Of a DNA stretch of 6,041 nucleotides, positions 1 through 6,041 are shown piece by piece (within the stretch, counting starts at the first letter, position 1; each line of letters begins with the position of its first letter). The stretch is from Spirochaetaceae bacterium (GTDB lineage: Bacteria > Spirochaetota > Spirochaetia > SZUA-6 > Bin103), in assembly GCA_028820215.1 (NCBI GenBank), contig JAPPKD010000103.1, positions 1 through 6,041 on the forward strand. The letters are read 5' to 3'. The translations under genes and the position numbers were made by a program. Below the pieces are notes generated by a model. The model saw only the letters and a program-made list of their open reading frames with translations, searched no databases and was not told the DNA's origin.

Positions 1-1314
1 GGACTCGCACCCGCTAGGGAATGACGCCTTCTCACGGCGCACCGAATAACCCGGGATGACATCGTCCGACAACGCGTTCAGGAGCTTACCTGATACCTCT
101 CCTCGCTTCTCCACTTCAAGCAAGTGCGCCACTCTCTCTAGGTATTGAACGATCGACGAGAGACGCGGAACAAGCTTTCTCAGATTGGCAGGAGCCAACA
201 GGGTGTCTACGACGTCCGTGTTGCCGAGCGCGGAAAGAATATTCAAGACGAACGCAATGCGACCATAGTCGATGTGCCTCTTCTTGAGCTCATCGTTGAG
301 AAGCTGCTCCCAATACGTATTCTTGAGCTGCTCCAGCTCTTCAGCGTCGAGTTCGTCTAAGGAAAAAGCACTATATGGACTTCCTTGCAGATTGAGTGCT
401 TCGACTAGTTGATCAAAGTTCGGCGTAGGGACTCTCGGATCGTGCTCACGGGCGTATCGTTTATTGAACTTTCCGCGCTCGAGTATGTCAGTCTTGTTCT
501 CGTTTAGCCGAAAGTGCCTCTGCTGATACAAGAAATCCGCTACATGTGCTAGTTCTTTGTATGCCTCACCCTCTGATCGGCAAAAAATCCGGATATCGTC
601 GAGGTAACGGGTGAAAACTACGCCCTTAGCAGCCAACTCACTGTCTAGCGTATCTAGCACAAGCTCTGCTATAGGCGCGGAAAATATAGGCCCGATTGGG
701 AGCCCCTTGTGAGTTTGAATGTGATTCATGTGGCGCACGTAGTTGAGGAGGAACTCGGCATGCGTCTGTCGATCAGAACTCGACACTGCTTCGTACAACA
801 CGGTTTCCGCGTGGTGCAAATAGATACTAGGGTAGAAATCCGCGATGTCCGTGACAACGACATGAGTGATGTCGGACGACTCGGCTATTTCCTTTGTTCG
901 TGTATGAAACTCCCACCACGCGCCGGCAGGATCGTACAGCTGGCCGTCGTCTGTCTCAGTCTTGAGACGGTATGAGAAAGTGCTGGTCCTGGCCGACGGA
1001 GATCGCGCTGCTTCAAGCTCATGAGCAATCTCATACAGCGCTGCATTGGTGAGAATTGTATCTATCGGATCCAGTTGAGTCGCGATGCGGAAGCCCATTG
1101 GGCTCTTTGGTACGAGAAAACTCCTGTACGGACGGACACCGTGTTTGTCGTAGTCGAGAACGTCTCGATTTGCAAGCGTCTGAACCAGTTGGTTTTCATC
1201 CGAGCTGATAGCGTCGAACTCGAATGGACCGGGGAACAAGTAGGCGTCGGATTGCTCAAGACTCTTTAGGGCCCACTTCAAACTTGGTTTCTTGAGCCGA
1301 AGCACAGCATGCAT
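1..1314 (-). CDS. Reverse transcriptase of the retron/Abi/unknown-group (defence-type) kind, 3' end missing
   Basis: This is an RNA-directed DNA polymerase. One uninterrupted frame of 438 codons runs off the left edge, so the stop and the end of the C-terminal region are not visible. The RT motifs occur in order: FLVPK-PMGFR at residues 66-76 (motif 2), FSYRL at 113-117, DIADFYPSI at 156-164 (motif A, first metal-binding Asp156), GLPIGP at 204-209 (motif B), YLDD at 237-240 (catalytic Asp239/Asp240) and LNENKT at 270-275 (motif D). Residues from about 315 to 415 look wholly helical, with no maturase, endonuclease or integrase motif, which argues against a group II intron protein. Small GLPIGP-type RTs with helical C-termini are typical of retron, Abi and UG/DRT phage-defence RTs; that assignment is inference, and no subfamily is claimed. 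The ATG at 1314 is chosen because an in-frame TAG lies at 1335-1333 with no other start between; a weak AGGA lies upstream. Base composition is clearly lower in GC than in the neighbouring genes, suggesting horizontal acquisition. Confidence 0.92.
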   Translation of the reverse strand, partial: MHAVLRLKKPSLKWALKSLEQSDAYLFPGPFEFDAISSDENQLVQTLANRDVLDYDKHGVRPYRSFLVPKSPMGFRIATQLDPIDTILTNAALYEIAHELEAARSPSARTSTFSYRLKTETDDGQLYDPAGAWWEFHTRTKEIAESSDITHVVVTDIADFYPSIYLHHAETVLYEAVSSSDRQTHAEFLLNYVRHMNHIQTHKGLPIGPIFSAPIAELVLDTLDSELAAKGVVFTRYLDDIRIFCRSEGEAYKELAHVADFLYQQRHFRLNENKTDILERGKFNKRYAREHDPRVPTPNFDQLVEALNLQGSPYSAFSLDELDAEELEQLKNTYWEQLLNDELKKRHIDYGRIAFVLNILSALGNTDVVDTLLAPANLRKLVPRLSSIVQYLERVAHLLEVEKRGEVSGKLLNALSDDVIPGYSVRREKASFPSGCES

Positions 1315-1329
1315 CCCAAGAGAGATCCT

Positions 1330-1335
1330 ATTCTA
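1330..1335 (-). promoter_or_regulatory. Possible -10 element for the RT gene
   Basis: TAGAAT on the minus strand matches the sigma-70 -10 consensus at five of six positions and ends 15 bases before the RT start codon. No good -35 hexamer is present at 16-18 bases, so this is weak. If used, the RT mRNA would have a very short leader, and any RNA made from 1460-1541 would be a separate transcript. Confidence 0.2.
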
Positions 1336-1752
1336 AGGCGACGTGAGTGTGCTGGAGCGGTGAAGCAGGCGATCGAAAACGACCCTTGATCGGAGCGTGG
1401 ACCTTGGAAGAAGCGTAATCCGACACAGCCAGCCAATCAGTACGATTGTGGGTTGGATGTTACCCCGTCTGAGGAAGATGGGGCAAGTGGTTGGTAGCAC
1501 CTCACAAACTGAGCCCTCGTCAAACTGGGATACCGTCATCCGACCTTCTCTAGGATCATCACGTCGGCGCAACCTGTCCATTGGGGTTCTCGGCCCAGAC
1601 ACGAGAGGATTCCGGTGGTCACAATCCCAATGAATGACGGCGGGGCCCAGCGTGACCCGCACGTCCTACATGGAGTGGATGACACGACGCTCGCGCAAGT
1701 TGGTCATGACAGCAAGATACTCCAGTGATCATCTCGCGGCACGCGATCTGCG

Positions 1753-1758
1753 TATACT
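1753..1758 (+). promoter_or_regulatory. Probable -10 element giving a near-leaderless DJ-1/PfpI mRNA
   Basis: TATACT matches the -10 consensus TATAAT at five of six positions and ends only nine bases before the ATG at 1768. The expected transcription start therefore lies at or within a few bases of the start codon. No purine-rich Shine-Dalgarno sequence precedes the ATG (the intervening bases are GCGCTCGCG), which fits leaderless initiation. No convincing -35 hexamer is seen at 1729-1736. Confidence 0.4.
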
Positions 1759-1767
1759 GCGCTCGCG

Positions 1768-3051
1768 ATGGATGATGCACCGGCGAGAATCAAGCGCGGA
1801 CCGCTGTCCGGCAAGCGTGTCGGGCTGCTGGCGGGCCCGGAGTTCAGCGACTTCCAGGCTTACTACCTCAACCTGTACCTCAGCGAACTGGGGGCACGGG
1901 TGTGCAACCTGGTGATCGGCTGGCCGGAAGTGGGCTGGAAGATGACCCGCCCCGCCACCTCCGACACCGTGCAGGGCACCTTCGGACTGCGCCTCGACCC
2001 GATTCCGACGATGGCTCACGGCGACCGCTACACCTCGCTCGTGTTCCGCGAACAGGCGGAGCTCACGGCGGAATCGGTCGGGGAGCTGGATGCGCTGATC
2101 GTGCTGGGCGGTCACTCCGCCGACGTGCTGCGCGTCGATCCCGCCGTGACCGGGTTCGTGGCCGATGTCTGGGAGCGGGGCGTGGTGGTCGGCGCCCTGG
2201 AGTGCGGCCAGATGGTGCTGATGAGCGCCGGCATCATCGACGGCCAGCGGGTCACCGGCTACCGGGTCGTGCGCCCGTTCCTGTCCCGCCTCGGCACCTT
2301 CGTCGATGAGCCGGTGGTGGTCGACGGCAACCTGATCACGGGCCGCGACAGCGACGCCACGCCGCGCTTCGTGCGTGCCCTGGCCCGCTGCTTCCAGCCG
2401 GACTGGGAGGATCCGACCGCCGGTCTGCTTGCGGGCAAGCGCATCGTCATCGTCGCCGGCCAGGACTTCGAGGACGTCGAGCTGTGCGTGCCGGCGATGG
2501 AGTTCGACCAGCGCGGCGCGCGGGTGATCCTGGGCACCTTCCCGGCGCCGGTGGTGGCACGGCCGCCGATGCTGGGCGTGCAGGCGGTCATGGGCAACTT
2601 CGGCATGTCGGTGCCGTTCCAGGAGCTGGACGACACCCGTTATCCCGTGGTACCGCTCGCCGATCTGAGCCTGGACGACTTCGACGCGGTGATGATTCCC
2701 GGCGCTTTCTGCCCCTGGAACTGCCTGGACGAAGGCTCGCCGGTGGAGCTGTGCCGGCGCGCCGCCGAGGCCGGCAAGGTGGTCGCGGCCATCTGCCACG
2801 GCCCGCTGGTGCTGGCCGCCGCCGACCTGGTGGACGGCCGCCGCATCGCCGGCTTCACCGCATGCCGCGACGACGTGATAACCATGGGCGCGCACTACGA
2901 CTTCGGGTGGCCGGCGATGATCGACGGAATCATCGTCACCGGCCGCGTTCCCGACGATGTCCCGGAGTTCGTCGACGCCATCACCGACGCGGTGTGCGGC
3001 ACCCGCCTGCTGGAAGCCGCCACCGTGGCGCCGGCGTCGATGGCGCGTTAG
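1768..3051 (+). CDS. Tandem DJ-1/PfpI family protein with two class I glutamine amidotransferase-like domains
   Basis: A 427-residue cytoplasmic protein made of two DJ-1/PfpI domains, at about residues 15-208 and 223-411, each opening with a similar GKR(V/I) strand. The family includes proteases, glyoxalase/deglycase-like enzymes and stress proteins, so the exact reaction cannot be named. The second domain has the full catalytic signature: Glu235 in GQDFEDVEL and the nucleophile elbow AICHGP with Cys343-His344. The first domain keeps the elbow cysteine (Cys146 in ALECGQM), but the following His is Gly147 and the acidic position is Ser27 in GPEFSDF, so it is probably non-catalytic or altered in specificity. 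No signal peptide or membrane segment is present. ATG 1768 is the only plausible start: coding-like composition begins there and a -10-like box lies just upstream. The TAG stop at 3049-3051 overlaps the stop of the convergent peptidase gene. The gene is divergent from the RT and much richer in GC, so they are unlikely to be functionally tied. Confidence 0.93.
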   Translation: MDDAPARIKRGPLSGKRVGLLAGPEFSDFQAYYLNLYLSELGARVCNLVIGWPEVGWKMTRPATSDTVQGTFGLRLDPIPTMAHGDRYTSLVFREQAELTAESVGELDALIVLGGHSADVLRVDPAVTGFVADVWERGVVVGALECGQMVLMSAGIIDGQRVTGYRVVRPFLSRLGTFVDEPVVVDGNLITGRDSDATPRFVRALARCFQPDWEDPTAGLLAGKRIVIVAGQDFEDVELCVPAMEFDQRGARVILGTFPAPVVARPPMLGVQAVMGNFGMSVPFQELDDTRYPVVPLADLSLDDFDAVMIPGAFCPWNCLDEGSPVELCRRAAEAGKVVAAICHGPLVLAAADLVDGRRIAGFTACRDDVITMGAHYDFGWPAMIDGIIVTGRVPDDVPEFVDAITDAVCGTRLLEAATVAPASMAR

Positions 3052-4990
3052 TAGAGGTTCTCGATCACTACCGGTTCGATCGCGTCGGCCGGGGTGAAGC
3101 CGAGGATGCGGGAGTAGAAGAAGAGCTCGGCTTCGAGGGCGCGCTTGGCGTTCTCGGCCTTGCGGAAGCCGTGCTGTTCGCCGGCGAACGGCAGGTAGGC
3201 GACGGGCAGGCCCTTCCGGCGCATGGCGTCGAGCATCTTCTCGGCCTGGTTCGGAGGCACGACCCGATCCTCCAGGCCCTGCAGCAGGATGATCGGACAG
3301 GAGAGACGGTCGGTGTGGTGGATCGGTGAGCGCTCCCGGTAGCGGTCGCGGCGCTCCGGATACGGACCGACCAGGGAGCCCAGGTAGCGCGACTCGAACT
3401 TGTGGGTCTCCTGGACAAACGCTTCGAGGTCGCTCAGCCCGTAGTAGCTGGCGCCGGCCCGGAACACGTCGCGGAAGGTCAGCGCGGCCAGCGTGGTGTA
3501 GCCGCCTGCGCTGCCGCCGGTGATCAGCAGCCGGTCGCGTCCACCTCCCCGGCGCGCACCAGGTGCAGGGCGGCGTTGACGCAGTCGTCCACGTCAACGA
3601 TCCCCCACTTCCGGTTGAGCCGGCGCCGGTAGGCGGTGCCGTAGCCGGTGCTGCCGCCGTAGTTCACGTCCACCACCGCAATGCCGCGGCTGGTCCAGAA
3701 CTGGGTGGCGAGGCTCAACGCGGTGGAAGCCGCACCGGTCGGCCCGCCATGGCTCATCACCAGCAACGGCGGGCGCTCCTCCGGCGGGCCTGCGAAGTCG
3801 CGGTTGCGCGGCGGGTAGTACAGGGCGTGCGCGGTGTTGCCGTCCGTGGTCTGGAACGCGAGCGGTCGCGGGGCGGATAGGTACCGCTCGTCCATCGCGA
3901 GCTTCTGCGACTCCTGCAACCTGGTGATCCGCCCGCTGGCGAGATCCAGCGACACCAGGCAGGTGGGGAGACTCGCCGAGCCAGCGACCATCACCACCCG
4001 TCCGGGGGCGGCCTTGATGTCGCCGCGCGCCGGCTCGGTGGAGGGAGTCTCGACCGGGGTCAGCCGCCTGCTCCGCGTATCCAGCGCCGCCACCTGCCAG
4101 CGGCCTTCCTGCACGTACCGGCAGACGATGCGGCCGGCGGACTCGAAGGCGTAGGTGCGGGTTCCGAGTTGCCATGCCGCCGCCCCGAACTCGGCCTCCA
4201 TCGGCGCCATCGCCTCGCGCTGCCCGCCCCGCCAGCGGTACAGATTCCACCAGCCGCTCCGGTCCGACACGAAGTGGAGCACGCCTTCGGGGGACCACTC
4301 CGGCTGGAACACGGACTCGCCGCGCCCGCCGGCGATTTTCCGTGGCGCGGCGACCGAGCCGCCGGCTCGCAGGTCGGCCACCCACAGCTCGCTCTCGTCC
4401 CACGGCATGTGCGGATGGTTCCATGCCAGCCACGCCAGCCGCGTGCCGTCCGGGCTCACCGCCGGGTAACCGTAGAAATCGCTGCCGGACACCAGCACCT
4501 CGCCGGCGCCGCCGGCCGCCAGGTCCACCGCGACGACGGTGTTGACCGCTTCGCGCCCCGCGTCGCGGTGGTCCTCGCGGACGCACACCAGGCGGCCCCG
4601 CGCGCGGTCCACCATGCCGTCGCCGTAGCGCAGGTCCACGCCCTCGGGAGTGATCGCCACCGGCGCCGCGCCCGGCTCCTGCCGGTAGAGCCGCTGGTCG
4701 GCGAAGTTGGCGAACCACACCACGCCGTCCGCGACCCAGAAGCACAGCCCGCCGTACTCGTGCACCCGCGTGCGCACGTTGAACGGCGCCGGCGCCACGT
4801 CCCGCGCCGCGCCGTCCGGCGTGCTGCGGACGATCACGGTGCGTCCACCCTCGGCGGGACGCATCTCGGTCCAGTACACGTCGTCCCCGTCGAGCTGGAT
4901 GGACCCGAGCTGCACCGCGTCCTGGACGATCAGATCGGCGGTGATCGGCGACTTCCACGTGCCGTACGGTGCTGTAGCCTGCATGTCCAT
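3048..4990 (-). pseudogene. S9 family (prolyl oligopeptidase-like) peptidase, interrupted by a one-base frameshift
   Basis: A serine peptidase of the dipeptidyl/acylaminoacyl peptidase type, which releases residues from short peptides in the cytoplasm. As read, the first frame stops after 488 residues (TGA 3526-3524). Restoring one missing base at about 3540 joins it to a second frame ending at TAA 3050-3048 and gives 647 residues, a normal full length for the family. Residues about 30-370 form the beta-propeller (including VHEYGG at 77-81). The alpha/beta-hydrolase domain follows, with SHGGPTGA at 413-420, NYGGSTGYG at 443-451, GGSAGG carrying Ser494, Asp575 in GLEDRVVP and His607 in GEQHGF. 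The whole triad survives in the DNA, but all three residues lie downstream of the break, so an unrepaired product would be inactive. Start ATG 4990 is preferred; GTG 5014 (one base after the upstream stop) and ATG 4984 are alternatives, and none has a clear Shine-Dalgarno. It follows the PhyH-like gene, probably in one operon. A sequencing or assembly error is as likely as true decay. Confidence 0.88.
3539..3541 (-). other. Frameshift site in the S9 peptidase gene
   Basis: Upstream of this point the peptidase reads ...RAGEVD and downstream it reads [13 protein letters not shown], but in a different frame. The aspartate codon GAC and the following arginine codon CGC share a single C, so one C of an expected CC pair is absent. 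No slippery heptamer is visible, so programmed frameshifting is unlikely. Confidence 0.85.
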
Positions 4991-5000
4991 GATGTTGCCG
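4978..5000 (-). repeat. 23-base near-repeat, copy at the S9 peptidase start
   Basis: This stretch matches 5895-5917 at 21 of 23 bases, both differences being transitions. On the minus strand it contains the candidate starts of the peptidase (ATG 4990 and 4984, encoding MDMQ). It could be a duplicated 5' regulatory or translation-initiation segment. Confidence 0.7.
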
Positions 5001-5015
5001 GATGTGCCGGCCACG

Positions 5016-5883
5016 TCACACCCGCCGCGGGATCCACTCCAGGTCGCGCAGGCACGCCACCCAGCGCTCTCGAACGGGGTCGCCCTCCGGCCCCGGCGAT
5101 CCAGTCGGGGTGTGCGAACGGCGCCTCGGACGGGTAGTTGAACATCCGGTGATGGTTGCTCTGAATGATGCCCGCCTCGCGGCGCCGGGCCTCGGCCAGC
5201 TCCGGCGTTCCTGACGGAGCCCAGTAGATGCTGGAGCCGATGCGCCGGTTGGGAGCACCGCCGAAGCTGGCGTGGAGCAACGGCAGCGCAAAGACGATCA
5301 CGTCACCGGGGATGGTCTCCACGGCCACCGGCGGCATCAGGACTTGGTCGGGCGGCACCGCGCCGCGGCGCCGGCCCGCGAGCTCGCTCACGACCTGCAT
5401 GTAGTGTTTCTGGCCCGAGGCAAGGCGCACGGGCTCGACGTCGCCGATCTCGTTCCGATCCGGCTCCAGGTGCGAGCCCGGCACGACGCGCAAGCAGCCG
5501 GTCTCCGTCGTAAGCGGGTCGAAGTAGTAGAGGAACTTCAGCCCGGTGTTGCCGGGCACATCCTGATCGCGGTGCCAGCCGGTGTCGCCAAGCCATACCA
5601 GCATGTCGGACATGAGGCCGATGAGGCTCTCATCGAACAGCTCGGTGGCCATGCCGTAGAAGCGCGGGTCCTCGAGCAGGGCGGCGCTGAACGGGGTCGA
5701 CGGGCGCTGGAGCGGTGCCCACCTGCCCCGGTTGCCGCCGTCCCGGCCCTGATAGATCTCCTCGATGGCGACTTCCGCTTCGCGCGCGATCGTCTCGATC
5801 TCGTCGGCGCCCAGCAGCTGATGGAAGATCAGGAAGCCGAACCTGCGAAAGAACGCAACCTGCTCGTCACGGAGTGCCGCCAT
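5016..5883 (-). CDS. Phytanoyl-CoA dioxygenase (PhyH)-like Fe(II)/2-oxoglutarate oxygenase, with a frameshift near the 3' end
   Basis: A cytoplasmic non-haem iron oxygenase that should couple 2-oxoglutarate decarboxylation to hydroxylation of a small substrate; the substrate is unknown. From ATG 5883 the iron ligands are His104 and Asp106 (GWHRDQD) and His204 (LLHASFG), and a downstream Arg213 or Arg214 (NRRIGSS) would bind 2-oxoglutarate. The N-terminus (LRDEQVAFFRRFGFLIF) is typical of the family. ATG 5883 is chosen because AGGAGGAGG lies five bases before it; ATG 5907 is an in-frame alternative adding eight residues. After HPDWIAG at residues 258-264 the frame changes: unshifted reading gives a low-complexity Arg/Pro-rich tail running into the peptidase gene to 4930, while the next frame gives PEGDPVRERWVACL...EWIPRRV and stops at TGA 5018-5016. 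Removing one G from the GGGG run at 5094-5091 gives 288 residues, normal for the family, and leaves a clean 25-base gap to the peptidase. All catalytic residues precede the shift, so activity might persist. Confidence 0.88.
5091..5094 (-). other. Frameshift site (extra G in a homopolymer) in the PhyH-like gene
   Basis: A run of four G on the minus strand lies where family-like sequence switches frame, from HPDWIAG to PEGDPVRERW. Three G would keep the frame open to a stop at 5018-5016. Homopolymer length changes are common both as sequencing errors and as real slippage mutations. Confidence 0.75.
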
Positions 5884-5888
5884 GCCTG

Positions 5889-5897
5889 CCTCCTCCT
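5889..5897 (-). promoter_or_regulatory. Ribosome binding site that decides the PhyH-like start
   Basis: AGGAGGAGG on the minus strand ends five bases before ATG 5883, a near-ideal Shine-Dalgarno placement. It lies inside the codons that would follow the alternative ATG 5907, which has no such sequence upstream. This supports the shorter start. Confidence 0.7.
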
Positions 5898-5917
5898 GCA
5901 TATCCATGGTGTTGCCG
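5895..5917 (-). repeat. 23-base near-repeat, copy at the PhyH-like gene start
   Basis: This is the partner of 4978-5000. On the minus strand it ends in ATG-GAT-ATG-CAG, the same MDMQ-encoding arrangement seen at the peptidase start, and it overlaps the first bases of the AGGAGGAGG ribosome binding site. Confidence 0.7.
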
Positions 5918-6041
5918 ATTTGATCAATCCAGCGCGCGAGGTTTCCTGCGCAGGTTCATTACCGCCGTGACGACAATCGTATCCCCGTGGTAACTATTCA
6001 GCCGGGGCGGACGGTTTGAGGCAGGTTGGGATCATGGGGCG

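Larger units (their letters stand above)
1315..1767. other. Intergenic region between divergent RT and DJ-1/PfpI genes
   Basis: These 453 bases hold no convincing protein gene. Frames on both strands are short, start mostly at GTG, and give arginine-rich proteins without motifs. On the minus strand (the RT strand) several short helices nest: GGATG/CATCC (1541-1537 with 1459-1455) encloses GGTA/TACC (1534-1531 with 1496-1493), a CTCA/TGAG hairpin with a 5-base loop at 1513-1501, and a 7-bp TTGCCCC/GGGGTAA hairpin at 1486-1460. A second small hairpin, GGTCG-TTTT-CGATC, lies around 1384-1371. One pair in the 7-bp stem is G-U on the minus strand but A-C on the plus strand, which slightly favours a minus-strand transcript. 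The region could be an RT-associated non-coding RNA, a long 5' leader, or plain intergenic DNA. The folds were found by eye and no energy was computed. Confidence 0.6.
5884..6041. other. Upstream region of the PhyH-like/S9 operon
   Basis: These 158 bases hold no gene. They should contain the operon promoter, reading leftward, but no convincing -35/-10 pair is visible; GATACGAT near 5978-5985 is a weak -10-like candidate. A perfect 10-base palindrome CCTGCGCAGG lies at 5945-5954 and TTGATCAA at 5920-5927. Either could be an operator, but neither is long enough to be persuasive. Confidence 0.4.

Noticed and set aside
145..1269. Short plus-strand frames across 145-360, 709-975 and 1021-1269
   Set aside because: All lie antisense to the continuous RT frame, which carries every expected RT motif.
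1397..1633. 78-codon plus-strand frame followed directly by another frame at 1634-1915
   Set aside because: GTG start, no ribosome binding site, no recognisable motif. The second frame overlaps the well-supported DJ-1/PfpI gene out of frame.
1333..1662. 109-codon minus-strand frame ending 18 bases before the RT start, as a small partner protein
   Set aside because: It starts at GTG without a ribosome binding site, is rich in arginine, shows no domain or motif, and coincides with the region that can be drawn as RNA structure. A small protein is not excluded but cannot be supported.
1..1767. Diversity-generating retroelement or group II intron
   Set aside because: The RT lacks maturase and endonuclease regions, and no template/variable repeat pair or intron-like domain V structure was seen, although the left part of the locus is outside the window.
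1315..1767. Retron msr/msd
   Set aside because: No pair of terminal inverted repeats of the usual a1/a2 type with a branch-point guanosine could be recognised by eye, so a retron RNA is not claimed.
3524..3550. Programmed ribosomal frameshift in the peptidase gene
   Set aside because: No slippery heptamer, no downstream pseudoknot seen, and S9 peptidases are not known to use recoding.
1729..3597. 622-codon minus-strand frame opposite the DJ-1/PfpI gene
   Set aside because: Its His/Arg/Ala-rich composition is typical of an antisense shadow in high-GC DNA, and it covers two real genes in the wrong frame.
4169..5137. 322-codon plus-strand frame opposite the peptidase gene
   Set aside because: Low-complexity Arg/Ala/His-rich shadow of the peptidase coding strand.

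Overview
The window looks like a stretch of bacterial chromosome from a high-GC organism that cannot be placed to a lineage by eye. From about 1768 onward the DNA is strongly GC-rich (44 of 60 bases in 2101-2160). The left fifth is much poorer (28 of 60 bases in 541-600) and has relaxed codon choice, so it looks acquired. No tRNA, rRNA, insertion sequence or CRISPR array was seen.

Layout: (1) 1-1314, minus strand: the first 438 codons of a reverse transcriptase of the retron/Abi/unknown-group (defence-type) kind, with its 3' end beyond the left edge. All core RT motifs are present, including a YLDD active site, followed by a helical C-terminal region. (2) 1315-1767: a 453-base gap between divergent genes with no convincing protein gene. 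On the RT strand it can be drawn as a small branched RNA fold. (3) 1768-3051, plus strand: a tandem DJ-1/PfpI protein with a degenerate first domain and an intact second domain. It probably has a leaderless or near-leaderless mRNA. (4) 3048-4990, minus strand: an S9 (prolyl-oligopeptidase-like) peptidase broken by a single-base deletion just before the catalytic serine. (5) 5016-5883, minus strand: a phytanoyl-CoA dioxygenase (PhyH)-like Fe(II)/2-oxoglutarate oxygenase. Its last 24 codons are out of frame because of one extra G. (6) 5884-6041: the upstream region of that pair.

The PhyH-like gene and the peptidase are co-oriented and about 25 bases apart, so they probably form an operon. A 23-base near-repeat sits at the 5' end of both. 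The DJ-1/PfpI gene converges on this operon, and the two stop codons overlap. The oxygenase, peptidase and DJ-1 protein fit accessory small-molecule or peptide metabolism or stress handling, but the sequence shows no defined pathway joining them. The most interesting element is the partial reverse transcriptase with its long structured leader region, a candidate anti-phage defence locus of which only part is visible.
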